Assembly (NCBI GenBank): GCA_963707465.1
Contig: CAVPQK010000024.1
Coordinates: 1,116,001 to 1,180,000, forward strand
DNA: 64,000 nucleotides
From: Bog-159 sp963707465
GTDB lineage: Bacteria > Acidobacteriota > Terriglobia > Bryobacterales > Bryobacteraceae
Direction of reading: 5' to 3'
How positions within the stretch are numbered: position 1 is the stretch's first letter; each line of letters opens with the position of its first letter. The position numbers and the translations under genes were made by a program. The notes beneath the pieces were generated by a model. That model had not been told where the DNA came from, searched no databases, and saw nothing but the letters and a program-made list of their open reading frames with translations. Of this stretch, positions 49,387-58,667 are shown one piece after another.

Positions 49387-51114
49387 ATGAACGCAAAAAC
49401 TATCGGATTAGCAGTAAGTGCGGCTGTGTTTACGCTGCTGTGGTCGACGCCAGCAATGGCGGCTGAAGGTGTAGTTGTGGGCTCTGGCAATATCCAGCAC
49501 GTGTTGCTGTTGAGCATTGACGGCATGCATGCCGTCGATTTCTACAACTGCGCGAATGGGATTGCCGGAGTCAACGGCGGCAGCCCCTACTGTCCGAACC
49601 TGGCCGCCCTCGGCCAGATCGGGATCAATTATGTGGCCACCGTGTCTTCCACGCCCTCGGATTCTTTTCCGGGACTTGCCGCGATAGTTACCGGCGGCTC
49701 TTCGAAGTCGACCGGCCTCTACTACGATGTCGCCTACGACCGCTCGCTCGCGCCACCGGTGTCGACCACAGGCACGGGCCTGGCCGGGGGCACCTGCACG
49801 CCCTATGCGGCGCCTACCGGAACGACGACCGACTTCGACCAGGGCATTGAGTTAGACGACACCAAACTGAACGGAGGCGCACCGGGCGCGGGACTTACCG
49901 AGGGCAGCGCCGCCTCGATCGACCCCAATAAGCTGGTACGCGACCCGGCCGCGGGTTGCGCGCCCGTCTATCCGTGGGACTTCCTCAGGACCAACACCAT
50001 ATTCAGCGTGGTCCATGCGGCCGGCGGATACACCGCCTGGATCGACAAGCATGCCTCGTATTCGTTCGTCGCCGGACCGGGCGGCAGGGGTCTGGACGAC
50101 TATTTTTCGCCAGAGGTGGACTCGGCCGTGGTGCCTTTACCCGGTGTGACGACCGTGCAAGGCGTTTCGTGCGCCACCATCCCCGACAGCGTTGGCACCG
50201 CGTCCTGGACCAGCAGCTTCGCCAACATCCAGTGCTACGACACGATCAAAGTGAACGCGCTCCTGAACCAGATCGCGGGCCAGACACACTTGGGTGCGGC
50301 CGCGCAGGTCCCCGCACTGTTCGGTATGAACTTCCAGTCGGTTTACATCGGGCAAAGTATCAACGAGTCCGGCGTGGCCGTGGGCGGTTACCAGAACGCG
50401 GCGGCCACGCCCAGCGCGCAGTTGTTGAAGGAAATCGAGTTTGTGGACGCCTCCATCGGACAGATTGTCAGCGCGCTTAAGGCTGCCAACCTCTATCAAA
50501 ACACGCTGGTCATCATCACCGCGAAGCATGGCGAGTCGCCCATCGACCCGGCCGCCTACGTGGCCAACGGCAGCAACACGCCCGCCACGCTGCTGGGCAG
50601 CGCCATCCCGTTTTCGGAGTCGCCCCTGAACTCTACCGGAATTGGGGCCACCGAAGACGATGTGTCCGTGCTCTGGCTGGCTCCCGGCGCGAGCGTGACG
50701 GCGGCCGTGGCTCTGCTCGAAAAGAATGCGCCGCAGATCGGGCTGGGGCAGATTTTCTACGGGCCGACGCTGGCCATGAACTTCAACGTGGGCGGTCTGG
50801 CCTCGGGCCAGGATCCGCGGTCTCCCGACATTATCGTGACGCCGAACGTCGGCATGACTTACTCAGGCAGCACCACCATGATCGGAGATCATGGCGGATT
50901 CGGTCATGACGATACCAACGTGATCCTGCTGGTGGCTAATCCAAGCTTTAGGCCGCAGACAGTCTCGGTCACCGTGCGAACCGCGCAGATAGCGCCGACC
51001 ATCCTCCAGGTGCTAGGGCTGGACCCGAAGGCGCTGGATGCGGTGCAAGCGGAAGGTACGCAGGCGCTGCCAGAGGTTGGGGCGCAGGCTGTACGGCCAC
51101 CGCTCCTCTGGTAA
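49387..51114 (+). CDS. Exported type I phosphodiesterase/alkaline phosphatase-like protein
   Basis: A 575-residue exported protein of the PF01663 (nucleotide pyrophosphatase/phosphodiesterase) fold. The signal peptide covers residues 1-25 (GLAVSAAVFTLLWSTPAMAA). Metal sites: LLLSIDGMHAVDF (40-52), VIITAKHGESPID (about 375) and GDHGGFGHDD (about 500). The nucleophile region reads SSTPSDSFPGLAAIVTGG, with a Ser in place of the usual Thr. The family hydrolyses phosphodiesters or phosphonates. It stands alone, divergent from the polysaccharide operon. A hairpin follows its stop. Confidence 0.85.
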   Translation: MNAKTIGLAVSAAVFTLLWSTPAMAAEGVVVGSGNIQHVLLLSIDGMHAVDFYNCANGIAGVNGGSPYCPNLAALGQIGINYVATVSSTPSDSFPGLAAIVTGGSSKSTGLYYDVAYDRSLAPPVSTTGTGLAGGTCTPYAAPTGTTTDFDQGIELDDTKLNGGAPGAGLTEGSAASIDPNKLVRDPAAGCAPVYPWDFLRTNTIFSVVHAAGGYTAWIDKHASYSFVAGPGGRGLDDYFSPEVDSAVVPLPGVTTVQGVSCATIPDSVGTASWTSSFANIQCYDTIKVNALLNQIAGQTHLGAAAQVPALFGMNFQSVYIGQSINESGVAVGGYQNAAATPSAQLLKEIEFVDASIGQIVSALKAANLYQNTLVIITAKHGESPIDPAAYVANGSNTPATLLGSAIPFSESPLNSTGIGATEDDVSVLWLAPGASVTAAVALLEKNAPQIGLGQIFYGPTLAMNFNVGGLASGQDPRSPDIIVTPNVGMTYSGSTTMIGDHGGFGHDDTNVILLVANPSFRPQTVSVTVRTAQIAPTILQVLGLDPKALDAVQAEGTQALPEVGAQAVRPPLLW

Positions 51115-51153
51115 GACTCTCCTGTCTCTGAAGCAAGCGCGAAAATAAGCCGC

Positions 51154-51187
51154 GGGCGGCCCGGTCGACTTACTCGCCGGGCCCGCC
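51154..51187. terminator. Hairpin after phosphodiesterase gene
   Basis: GGGCGGCCCGG pairs with CCGGGCCCGCC (one bulged base) across a 12-base loop, 40 bp after the stop. No T tract follows, so termination is only possible. Confidence 0.4.
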
Positions 51188-51286
51188 AAGGCACTGCAGG
51201 GAATTATTTTTCAAAGAATGCCCTACTGTCACGAACCTGAAATACCCAGCTGATACAGTGAGCAAACGCACCCGAACGGAGCTGAC

Positions 51287-54200
51287 GTGAACCCCTCAAA
51301 ATACCTTGAAGACCGCCGCATGGCCGCGGGCCGAATCGGAAAGATCGCTCTGGCGATTGCATCGCTGATGTCGCCGCTGGCGTTGGCGCAGACGCCACCA
51401 CCCCAACCCCCATTTTTCACGCCGGGCAATCTGATCGTGTCCGTTGCAGGCTGCGGAGTTTATGGAGGTACGCCGCCGAACGCTGTACCCAGCTCGGCCA
51501 CATGTGCAACCCCCCCCGTCGGAGGGACCGGTGGCACCACGGGGACCGGCCCCAACAGCTACGGGGACGATCAGGGAGCTCCCTGGAACCTGTGGCAGTA
51601 CGCGGTGAACGGCGCGTCTAGTGTCACGTTCGTGAACTCTCTCCAATTGCCGCAAAACCTATCTGGTGCGAACTTTCCCGTTTCCGACGATTTCGGATCT
51701 CAGTCGGAGGGCACCATCCAGCTTTCCGGCAACGGCCTATACCTGACAATGATCGGTTACGGCCTCAATGCCGCGACCTTCAACGTCAACTATCTTGATT
51801 ACTGTCCCGGTTCCACAATGCTCGCCAACGCGTGCGTCCCGGAGAACGGAAACCCGGCGATGGCCCAGACGGGAACCCTGTTGGGACAAACTTACAGCGG
51901 AAACACGCCAGTACCACGCGTGGCGGTGTTGATCGACGCCAACGGCAACGTCAATTCCTCAACCGTGCTCTACGGCATCTTCAATCAAAACGATGCACGC
52001 AGCGCCTATTCCCCCGACGGAGTCAACATCTATGTTTCCGGCCAGGGATGCAAAAACTGGGATGCGGCTGACAACCTTTGCGATAACTCAAGCACCTTGT
52101 ATGACGACACTCAGGGTGTGTACCTAACCACCCTGGGAGCCAACAACTATTTGGGAGCCAACAATCCGATAGCCATCACCGGGCCTGATAACGGACCGGA
52201 ACCATGCTCGAGCCTGACTACTTGTACTGAGTCTCAGAGCACGCGGATGGTTCAGATCTATAACAACACGTTGTACGTCTCGATGGACGACAAAGGGGGG
52301 AACAACCGTGCCTATATCGGCACGCTGGGCGACCCTCCGGCGACTTCCCTGTTCACGTGCACAGGCGTCGGAGGCGGTTGTGGAACGGGATACGGTCCCT
52401 ACGGCCCGGCTGAGATCCAGGGGCTCGTCAATACCGGCGGAACCGGCAAATATACCATCAATACAGCGGGATCGGGCAACACCAGCAACGGCAACAACCT
52501 CAATACTGGGCTCGCAGTTAACTTGAGCCCGCAGAATTTCTTCTTTGCCAGTCCGACCGTGTTGTATGTCTCGGACACCGGCAGCCCAAAAAACAATTCC
52601 GACGGCCCCGACCCTGTCTGCACGACTGACGGCGGCAGCAGCAAGGCAACCGTGGGCAACGGCGGGTTGCAAAAGTGGATTTTCAACCCAACCGTCACGG
52701 CTGGCGTAGTCAACACCGGGTCTACCTCTGCGAAAGAGACGGTGTCCGCTTCGTCCGGAGCATTCACCCAGGGCGAAGTTGGTCTTATGATTACAGATTC
52801 GGCAGGTTTCATCCCGGCCGGCACGACCATCACCGCAGTCTCTGCCGCGGGCGCAAATGCCACGATGTCCGCGGCAGCAACTGGAACTGACGCCACCGAT
52901 ATCATCACCGTCCAGGGATGGAGCCTCGTCTATACGCTTTACAACGGATTAAGCTTGGTGCTGAATGCAGACTGCGATCCCAGCAGCCCCACCACCCCGG
53001 CCAGCCTCGCGACCACCGGCCTATATGGCGTGACAGGCGTGGTGAACAGTGGCGTTGCCACTCTTTACGTGACCACTTACCCAAACAATGATCTCGTTCA
53101 GACTTACCTTTATGGCATCACCGATACCCTGGCGACGGAGAAGATGACCAGTCCGGGCACAGCGTTTACGTTGCTGGATAGCGCTCCAGCCGGCTCCATC
53201 TTAAGGGGAGTGTCGTTTGTGCCGACGATCCCAAGCGGCTATGTCGACATCACTACTGTGCCCTCCGGCCTTACCGTTACGGCCTCCGGCAGCGGTTGCG
53301 CCGGCTCCACATTTAACGCGCCTACCGCCCTGGCCTGGACGCCGGGAAGCACCTGCCAATTGAGCGTCACCTCGCCGCAGGCCCAGACCGGTGTGGCGGG
53401 TGTTCAGTACGCCTTCGCTAGCTGGCAAGACGGCACCACCAGCACTACTGACGCTGTTACCGCCCCGTCATCCACAGCCACTAATACTTACACTTATACC
53501 GCCACCTTTAACACTCAGTACTTGCTAACCACGTCGGCAGGGACGGGAGGCACCGTAACCGCGGGTGGGTATTACACCGCCGGCACCAATGCCGTCATCA
53601 CCGCGACGCCCGCCGCCGGCTATTATTTCGTCAACTTCACCGGCTCCACCACATCCACCAGCAATCCGCTCACTCTCGACATGACCGCGCCCGAATCGGT
53701 CACCGCTAACTTCGCGCCAATGATGAGCCAGACGATTACATTCACCACCAATGCGCCGGCGAACGCAGCCTACGGCAGTCAATTCACGGTGGCAGCCACC
53801 GCCAGCTCGGGATTGACGGTGATGTTCACCAGCTCCGGCTCCTGCAGCAACTCGGGCGCGACCTACACCATGACCAGCGGTACGGGTACCTGCTCGGTGA
53901 TTGCCAACCAGGCGGGCGACAGCCAGTACTCGGCTGCAAGTCCGGTGACGGAGTCAGTGACTGCGACCATGATCGGCGGCTCCGGAAACATATCCGTAGC
54001 AGCGGCCTCGGTCGCCGGCAGCATCTATCCCAATCAGGGTGACACGTTGAGCGCGACCGTAACCGTAACCGGCCCCGGCGGCGCGCCTGCCGGGACGGGA
54101 GAAACCGTAAGCTTCTACGCCGGCGCGACCCTGCTCGGAACCGGCACCTTGGCCACCGTCGACGCGTACGATTCGTCAACATCGATCCCTATCACCGGAT

Positions 54201-57187
54201 CGCCACTGGCCTTGGGCCCTAACAGCGTCACCGCGGTCTATTCGGGTGATGCCGACTATTCGCAAACGACATCAGCCGCCATAACGGTTACGCTGTCGAG
54301 CCCCGTTGTAAACTTTGGATCGAGCCCCGTAGGCACGGCAGCCACGGGGCAAACACTCAATTACACCTTCACCGCCGCGACGACTTTGACGGCCGTCAAC
54401 ATCCTGACGTTGGGCGCGCCGGGCCTGGATTACCAGGACGGCGGACGCAGCACCTGCACCGCGACCGCTTATACCGCGGGACAGAGTTGCGTGGTGACGG
54501 TAGCGTTAACGCCCACGGCGCCCGGCTCGAGAGCCGGTGCGGTGACCCTGTTTGCGCAAGGCAGCACCGTGCCCTTGATGACCTGGTACCTGAGCGGAGT
54601 TGGGAATTCGGGAGCGGTCACGATCGATCCCGGCACGCTGACGACCACCACCCTGACCGGAACCCTGCCGCCGGTGGGATATGGTTCCGCGGTGGATGGC
54701 GCCGGGAACGTGTACGTGGTGGATCATGCCAACAACGCGGTACTGGAGTTGGCCGCAGGTACATTCAGCCAGACCACGGTGGTGTCGGGCCTGTCGGGAC
54801 CGGCCGCGGTGGCGGTAGACGGAGCGGGCGATCTGTACATCTCCAATGGCGGCAGCGTAGTGATGGTGCCGAATGAAAACGGAACGTTGAACGCAGCGGA
54901 TCAATCGGTGGTCAACCTCAGCGGTTTGGGGAGCGCGCGCGGCGTGGCCGTGGACTTGAGCGGCGACCTGTACGTTGCGGACGCGGCCAACGGGGATGTG
55001 GTGGAGCTGTCGAGCCTGGGGGTGCAGACGACGATTGCCTCGGGGTTGACGAGCCCGCACGGGCTGGCGGTGGATGCGGCATTAAACGTGTACGTAGCCA
55101 CTAACAATGCCGTGACCCAGTATCCTTACGGCGGTGGGACACCGGTTCCGTACGGGACGGGATACAGCAACCCGCGGGGAATCGCTGTGGATGCGGCCGG
55201 GGCCGTCTATGTGGCGGACACCGGCAACAACCAGATTGTGAGAGTCACTCCTGGTGGAGCGTCGCAGACGACGCTAACGGTCACCGGAGTCAGCACACCG
55301 CAGGGTGTGTCGGTGGATGCGGCCGACAACCTGTACGTGACGGATCCGAGCATTGTCATTCAGGTGAACCGGGTGCAGGCGGCGCAGTTGAACTTCCCGG
55401 CGACGAACGTGGACTCCACAAGTGCCACGCAGGTAGTGACAGTTACGGATGCGGGCAACGCGGCATTGCAGGTCTCGAACCTGGCGATTTCGGCAAACTT
55501 CGCGTCCGAACCATCGGGCGGAACAGATTGCACGTCGAGCACCGGTCTGAGTGCGGGCGGGCAGTGCGAAATCGGAGTGGCGTTTGCGCCGGCGGTGAGC
55601 GGGGCGCTGACCGGAACGGTGAGCCTCTCGGATAACGCGCTGAACATCTCGGGGAGCACGCAGACGGTCCCGTTGTCTGGCGGGGGCTCGCAGGTAGCGC
55701 AGACCATTACCTTCCCGGCTCCCGCGTCCCCCGCCGCCTACAACACCTCGTTCGCGGTGAGCGCGACCTCCACTTCCGGGCTCACGGTGACCATCACCCC
55801 GTCGGGTGTCTGCTCGATTTCGAGCGGGACAGTAACGATGACCAGCGGTATCGGGACGTGCACGTTGACCGCGTCCCAGTCCGGCAGCGTCGAATACAGT
55901 GCGGCCGCCAACGTCGTGAACACCGTCACGGCCGCGCTGGCCAGCCAGACCATCACGTTCGGCATGCTGTCGAATCAGGTGTACGGCGCGCCGCCCTTCA
56001 TGGTTGCCGCCACGGCCTCCTCGGGTCTGGCCGTGAACTTTGCTTCGGCTACGCCGGCTGTCTGCTCGGTATCGACCGCGACGGTGACCCTGCTGGCCGG
56101 GGGCGTCTGCACCATCCACGCCACGCAGCCCGGCAATGCGGATTACTCTGCGGCAATTGCGGTGAACCGCAGCTTCGAGGTCACGCCGGCCAGCCAGACC
56201 ATTACATTCGCCCCACTGTCGAGTCAGCCGTACGGCACGTCGCCCTTTTCGATCGGCGCGACGGCCAGTTCGGGACTGGCAGTGAGCTTCACCTCCCTTA
56301 CCACGACGGTTTGCACCGTGTCGGGCGATACGGTGGCCCTGGTGGCGGCCGGCACTTGCACCATCCGCGCCACGCAAGCGGGCGATGCGGATTATGCGGC
56401 GGCGACGCCCGTGAGTCAGAGCTTCCAGGTGACCAAGGCCAGCCAGACCATTCCATTCGCGGCCTTGCCGAGCCAGCCCTACGGCACGCCACCTTTTACC
56501 ATCGGCGCGACGGCCAGCTCGGGACTGGCAGTGACCTTCACCTCCCTTACCACGACGGTTTGCACCGTGTCGGGCGATACGGTGACGCTGGTGGCGGGGG
56601 GCACGTGCACCATCCACGCCACGCAAGCGGGCAATCCGGACTACACGGCCGCGACACCCGTGAATCAGAGCTTCCAGGTGACCAAGGCCAGCCAGACCAT
56701 TACATTCGCTCCATTGTCCAGCCAGCCGTACGGCACGGCGCCCTTTTCGATCGGCGCGACGGCCAGTTCGGGACTGGCGGTGACCTTCACCTCGCTCACA
56801 ACGCCGGTTTGCACCATGTCGAGCGACACCGTGACGCTGGTGGCGGCTGGCACGTGCACCATCCGCGCCACGCAAGCGGGCAATCAGGACTATGCGGCCG
56901 CGACACCCGTGAATCAGAGCTTCCAGGTGACCAAGGCCAGCCAGACCATTACCTTCGCCGCATTACCAAACCAGACGCTGGGCACGCCGCCGTTTACCAT
57001 CAGCGCCACGGCCAGCTCGGGACTGGCGGTGAGCTTCGCCTCAACCACGACCACCGTTTGCACCGTGTCCGGCGACACCGTAACGCTGGTGGCCGTGGGC
57101 CGGTGTACGATCCACGCCACGCAGGCGGGCGACGCGGACTACACGGCCGCCACACCCGTAAATCAAAGCTTCCAAGTGACGCGCTGA
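51287..57187 (+). CDS. Giant exported Ig-like/NHL repeat protein
   Basis: A 1,966-residue exported protein. The GTG at 51287 leads into a 35-residue signal (AGRIGKIALAIASLMSPLALAQ). Residues 40-730 are unrecognised, Thr/Gly/Asn-rich, with propeller-like strands. Then come an InlB-type B-repeat (about 745-815), a first QTITF Ig-like unit, a Big_3-type Ig domain (about 905-1005), and a choice-of-anchor D-like domain. NHL repeats follow (about 1125-1360; VDGAGNVYVVDHANN, VDAAGAVYVADTGNN), then a second anchor-D-like domain. Six QTITF units close the protein, the last four 83 residues each. No cell-wall sorting signal is visible. Likely role: adhesion or surface binding. Confidence 0.85.
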   Translation: MNPSKYLEDRRMAAGRIGKIALAIASLMSPLALAQTPPPQPPFFTPGNLIVSVAGCGVYGGTPPNAVPSSATCATPPVGGTGGTTGTGPNSYGDDQGAPWNLWQYAVNGASSVTFVNSLQLPQNLSGANFPVSDDFGSQSEGTIQLSGNGLYLTMIGYGLNAATFNVNYLDYCPGSTMLANACVPENGNPAMAQTGTLLGQTYSGNTPVPRVAVLIDANGNVNSSTVLYGIFNQNDARSAYSPDGVNIYVSGQGCKNWDAADNLCDNSSTLYDDTQGVYLTTLGANNYLGANNPIAITGPDNGPEPCSSLTTCTESQSTRMVQIYNNTLYVSMDDKGGNNRAYIGTLGDPPATSLFTCTGVGGGCGTGYGPYGPAEIQGLVNTGGTGKYTINTAGSGNTSNGNNLNTGLAVNLSPQNFFFASPTVLYVSDTGSPKNNSDGPDPVCTTDGGSSKATVGNGGLQKWIFNPTVTAGVVNTGSTSAKETVSASSGAFTQGEVGLMITDSAGFIPAGTTITAVSAAGANATMSAAATGTDATDIITVQGWSLVYTLYNGLSLVLNADCDPSSPTTPASLATTGLYGVTGVVNSGVATLYVTTYPNNDLVQTYLYGITDTLATEKMTSPGTAFTLLDSAPAGSILRGVSFVPTIPSGYVDITTVPSGLTVTASGSGCAGSTFNAPTALAWTPGSTCQLSVTSPQAQTGVAGVQYAFASWQDGTTSTTDAVTAPSSTATNTYTYTATFNTQYLLTTSAGTGGTVTAGGYYTAGTNAVITATPAAGYYFVNFTGSTTSTSNPLTLDMTAPESVTANFAPMMSQTITFTTNAPANAAYGSQFTVAATASSGLTVMFTSSGSCSNSGATYTMTSGTGTCSVIANQAGDSQYSAASPVTESVTATMIGGSGNISVAAASVAGSIYPNQGDTLSATVTVTGPGGAPAGTGETVSFYAGATLLGTGTLATVDAYDSSTSIPITGSPLALGPNSVTAVYSGDADYSQTTSAAITVTLSSPVVNFGSSPVGTAATGQTLNYTFTAATTLTAVNILTLGAPGLDYQDGGRSTCTATAYTAGQSCVVTVALTPTAPGSRAGAVTLFAQGSTVPLMTWYLSGVGNSGAVTIDPGTLTTTTLTGTLPPVGYGSAVDGAGNVYVVDHANNAVLELAAGTFSQTTVVSGLSGPAAVAVDGAGDLYISNGGSVVMVPNENGTLNAADQSVVNLSGLGSARGVAVDLSGDLYVADAANGDVVELSSLGVQTTIASGLTSPHGLAVDAALNVYVATNNAVTQYPYGGGTPVPYGTGYSNPRGIAVDAAGAVYVADTGNNQIVRVTPGGASQTTLTVTGVSTPQGVSVDAADNLYVTDPSIVIQVNRVQAAQLNFPATNVDSTSATQVVTVTDAGNAALQVSNLAISANFASEPSGGTDCTSSTGLSAGGQCEIGVAFAPAVSGALTGTVSLSDNALNISGSTQTVPLSGGGSQVAQTITFPAPASPAAYNTSFAVSATSTSGLTVTITPSGVCSISSGTVTMTSGIGTCTLTASQSGSVEYSAAANVVNTVTAALASQTITFGMLSNQVYGAPPFMVAATASSGLAVNFASATPAVCSVSTATVTLLAGGVCTIHATQPGNADYSAAIAVNRSFEVTPASQTITFAPLSSQPYGTSPFSIGATASSGLAVSFTSLTTTVCTVSGDTVALVAAGTCTIRATQAGDADYAAATPVSQSFQVTKASQTIPFAALPSQPYGTPPFTIGATASSGLAVTFTSLTTTVCTVSGDTVTLVAGGTCTIHATQAGNPDYTAATPVNQSFQVTKASQTITFAPLSSQPYGTAPFSIGATASSGLAVTFTSLTTPVCTMSSDTVTLVAAGTCTIRATQAGNQDYAAATPVNQSFQVTKASQTITFAALPNQTLGTPPFTISATASSGLAVSFASTTTTVCTVSGDTVTLVAVGRCTIHATQAGDADYTAATPVNQSFQVTR
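56189..57186 (+). repeat. Four tandem 249-bp coding repeats
   Basis: Units begin at 56189, 56438, 56687 and 56936, each with GCCAGCCAGACCATT, exactly 249 bp apart and highly similar in DNA. They encode 83-residue Ig-like modules. More divergent copies of the same module start near 53730, 55690 and 55940. Confidence 0.92.
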
Positions 57188-57190
57188 TTC

Positions 57191-57243
57191 GTGGGGCAGG
57201 CCCTCGGGGGTGCCCCCTGGGCCCGGCGGCCTCTCAGGCCGCC
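57191..57243. repeat. REP-like double hairpin element (GTGGGGCAG family)
   Basis: Starts 4 bp after the stop of the giant protein. It contains GGGGGTGCCCCC and GGCGGCCT-CTC-AGGCCGCC, and its head GTGGGGCAGGC is the same as at 34351. Confidence 0.75.
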
Positions 57244-57345
57244 TTCTTCCGGCAAGCTGACCCGCTACCGGCTTCGCGCTCCTCGTCCAACCGCTGGACA
57301 CTGTTGGCGGCTAGAATAGTCTTTCAACAGAAGGAGCACGCAACT

Positions 57346-58653
57346 ATGGAACACGCCATATCCAGGCGTACGGCTCTGGCCACCGCCGGAGCCGCCCTCA
57401 CCACCTCCCTTTTCACCGGCCGCATGAAGGGAGCCAACGACCGCATCGCCGTAGGCTTTATCGGGATCGGAGCCATGGGTTCCGGAAATCTGGGCTATGC
57501 CATGCAAATTCCCGAAGCGCAGCCCGTCGCGGTTTGCGATGTTTACCGGCCCCATCTGGACCGCGCCGAAGCCGCCGCGCGCCAGAAAGGATTCCAGGTG
57601 AAAGCGGTCGCCGATTTCCGCGAAATCCTGGCGGATAAATCCATCGATGCAGTTTGCATCTCCACGCCCGACCACTGGCACGCCTATATGGCCATCGAAG
57701 CCTGCAAGGCGGGCAAGGACGTCTACGTCGAAAAGCCGGCCTGCAAGTTTGTCGAAGAAGGCCAGCGGATGGTTCAAGCCGCGCGCAAATACAACCGCAT
57801 CGTCCAGGCCGGCACCATGCAGCGTTCCGGCGGCTATTTTCTCAAAGCCGCTGAAATCGTCAAGAGCGGCCGGCTCGGCGCGGTGACGTTCTGCCATGCC
57901 TTCCAGAGCGGGCTCACGGACAAGAAGGGCTTCGGCAATCCCGCGGACTGCGATCCGCCCGCGGATCTCGATTGGGACATGTGGCTGGGGCCCGCGCCCA
58001 AGGTTCCCTTCAATCCGAATCGCTGGGGCGTCAAGGCCGCCACTTTCCCGACCTTCCGATACTTCTGGGATTACGCGGGCGGCGCCATGACCGACTGGGG
58101 CGTGCACCTGATCGATCCCATCCACCAGTGCTTCGGCGACCCCATGCCGCTCACCGTTTCCGCCCTGGGCAGCAAGTTCTACGTCGAGGACAACACCCAG
58201 ACGCCGGACACCATGCTGGCCACGTTCCAATACGAAGGTTTTCTTTCCAGCTACGAAAGCCGCACCTGCAATCCGCAACCCATGTTTGGTCCCCAAGGTG
58301 CCGGGACGGTCATTCAAGGTACGGAAGCCAGTCTGTTCGTGAGCCGCAGCGGCTGCCGCCTCATTCCGAATAACAAGATGAAGGAACCGGAGGTCTGGGA
58401 GAAGGACCGGACCATGGCGGATATGAACGTGCCGCACTGGCGGAATTTCCTGGAATGCATCCGCACGCGTCAAAAGCCGATCAGCGAAATCGAAACCTGC
58501 GTGCGCTCGTCGACAGTTTGTCTGCTGGCCAATCTCTCCATGCGTTTCCGGTCTCGCATCGATTGGGACCAGAATAAATGGACCTGTGCCCAGACCGAGA
58601 TGCAGCCGAACCTGAACGCCGCCTATCGTGAACCCTGGAAGCTGGAAGTCTAA
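57346..58653 (+). CDS. Tat-exported Gfo/Idh/MocA family oxidoreductase
   Basis: A 435-residue NAD(P)-dependent oxidoreductase with a Tat leader (ISRRTALATAGAALTTSLFTG). The nucleotide-binding motif is VGFIGIGAMGSGNLG (about 36-50) and the catalytic Lys is in VYVEKPAC (about 127-134). GGAMTDWGVHLIDPIHQ (about 245-261) carries the conserved Asp/His pair. These enzymes oxidise or rearrange sugars and inositols. AAGGAG lies 11 bases before ATG 57346. It is followed after 14 bp by a ThuA-domain gene, a common pairing in sugar catabolism of Acidobacteriota, Planctomycetes and Bacteroidetes. Confidence 0.9.
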   Translation: MEHAISRRTALATAGAALTTSLFTGRMKGANDRIAVGFIGIGAMGSGNLGYAMQIPEAQPVAVCDVYRPHLDRAEAAARQKGFQVKAVADFREILADKSIDAVCISTPDHWHAYMAIEACKAGKDVYVEKPACKFVEEGQRMVQAARKYNRIVQAGTMQRSGGYFLKAAEIVKSGRLGAVTFCHAFQSGLTDKKGFGNPADCDPPADLDWDMWLGPAPKVPFNPNRWGVKAATFPTFRYFWDYAGGAMTDWGVHLIDPIHQCFGDPMPLTVSALGSKFYVEDNTQTPDTMLATFQYEGFLSSYESRTCNPQPMFGPQGAGTVIQGTEASLFVSRSGCRLIPNNKMKEPEVWEKDRTMADMNVPHWRNFLECIRTRQKPISEIETCVRSSTVCLLANLSMRFRSRIDWDQNKWTCAQTEMQPNLNAAYREPWKLEV

Positions 58654-58667
58654 AAGGAGTCGTCATC

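Noticed and set aside
55274..56875. 533-codon minus-strand frame with internal repeats
   Set aside because: Its repeats are only the antisense image of the 249-bp coding repeats.
55858..57345. Upstream extension of the Gfo/Idh frame
   Set aside because: It overlaps the giant protein in another frame and is His/Gly-rich; the Tat leader and ribosome site place the start at 57346.
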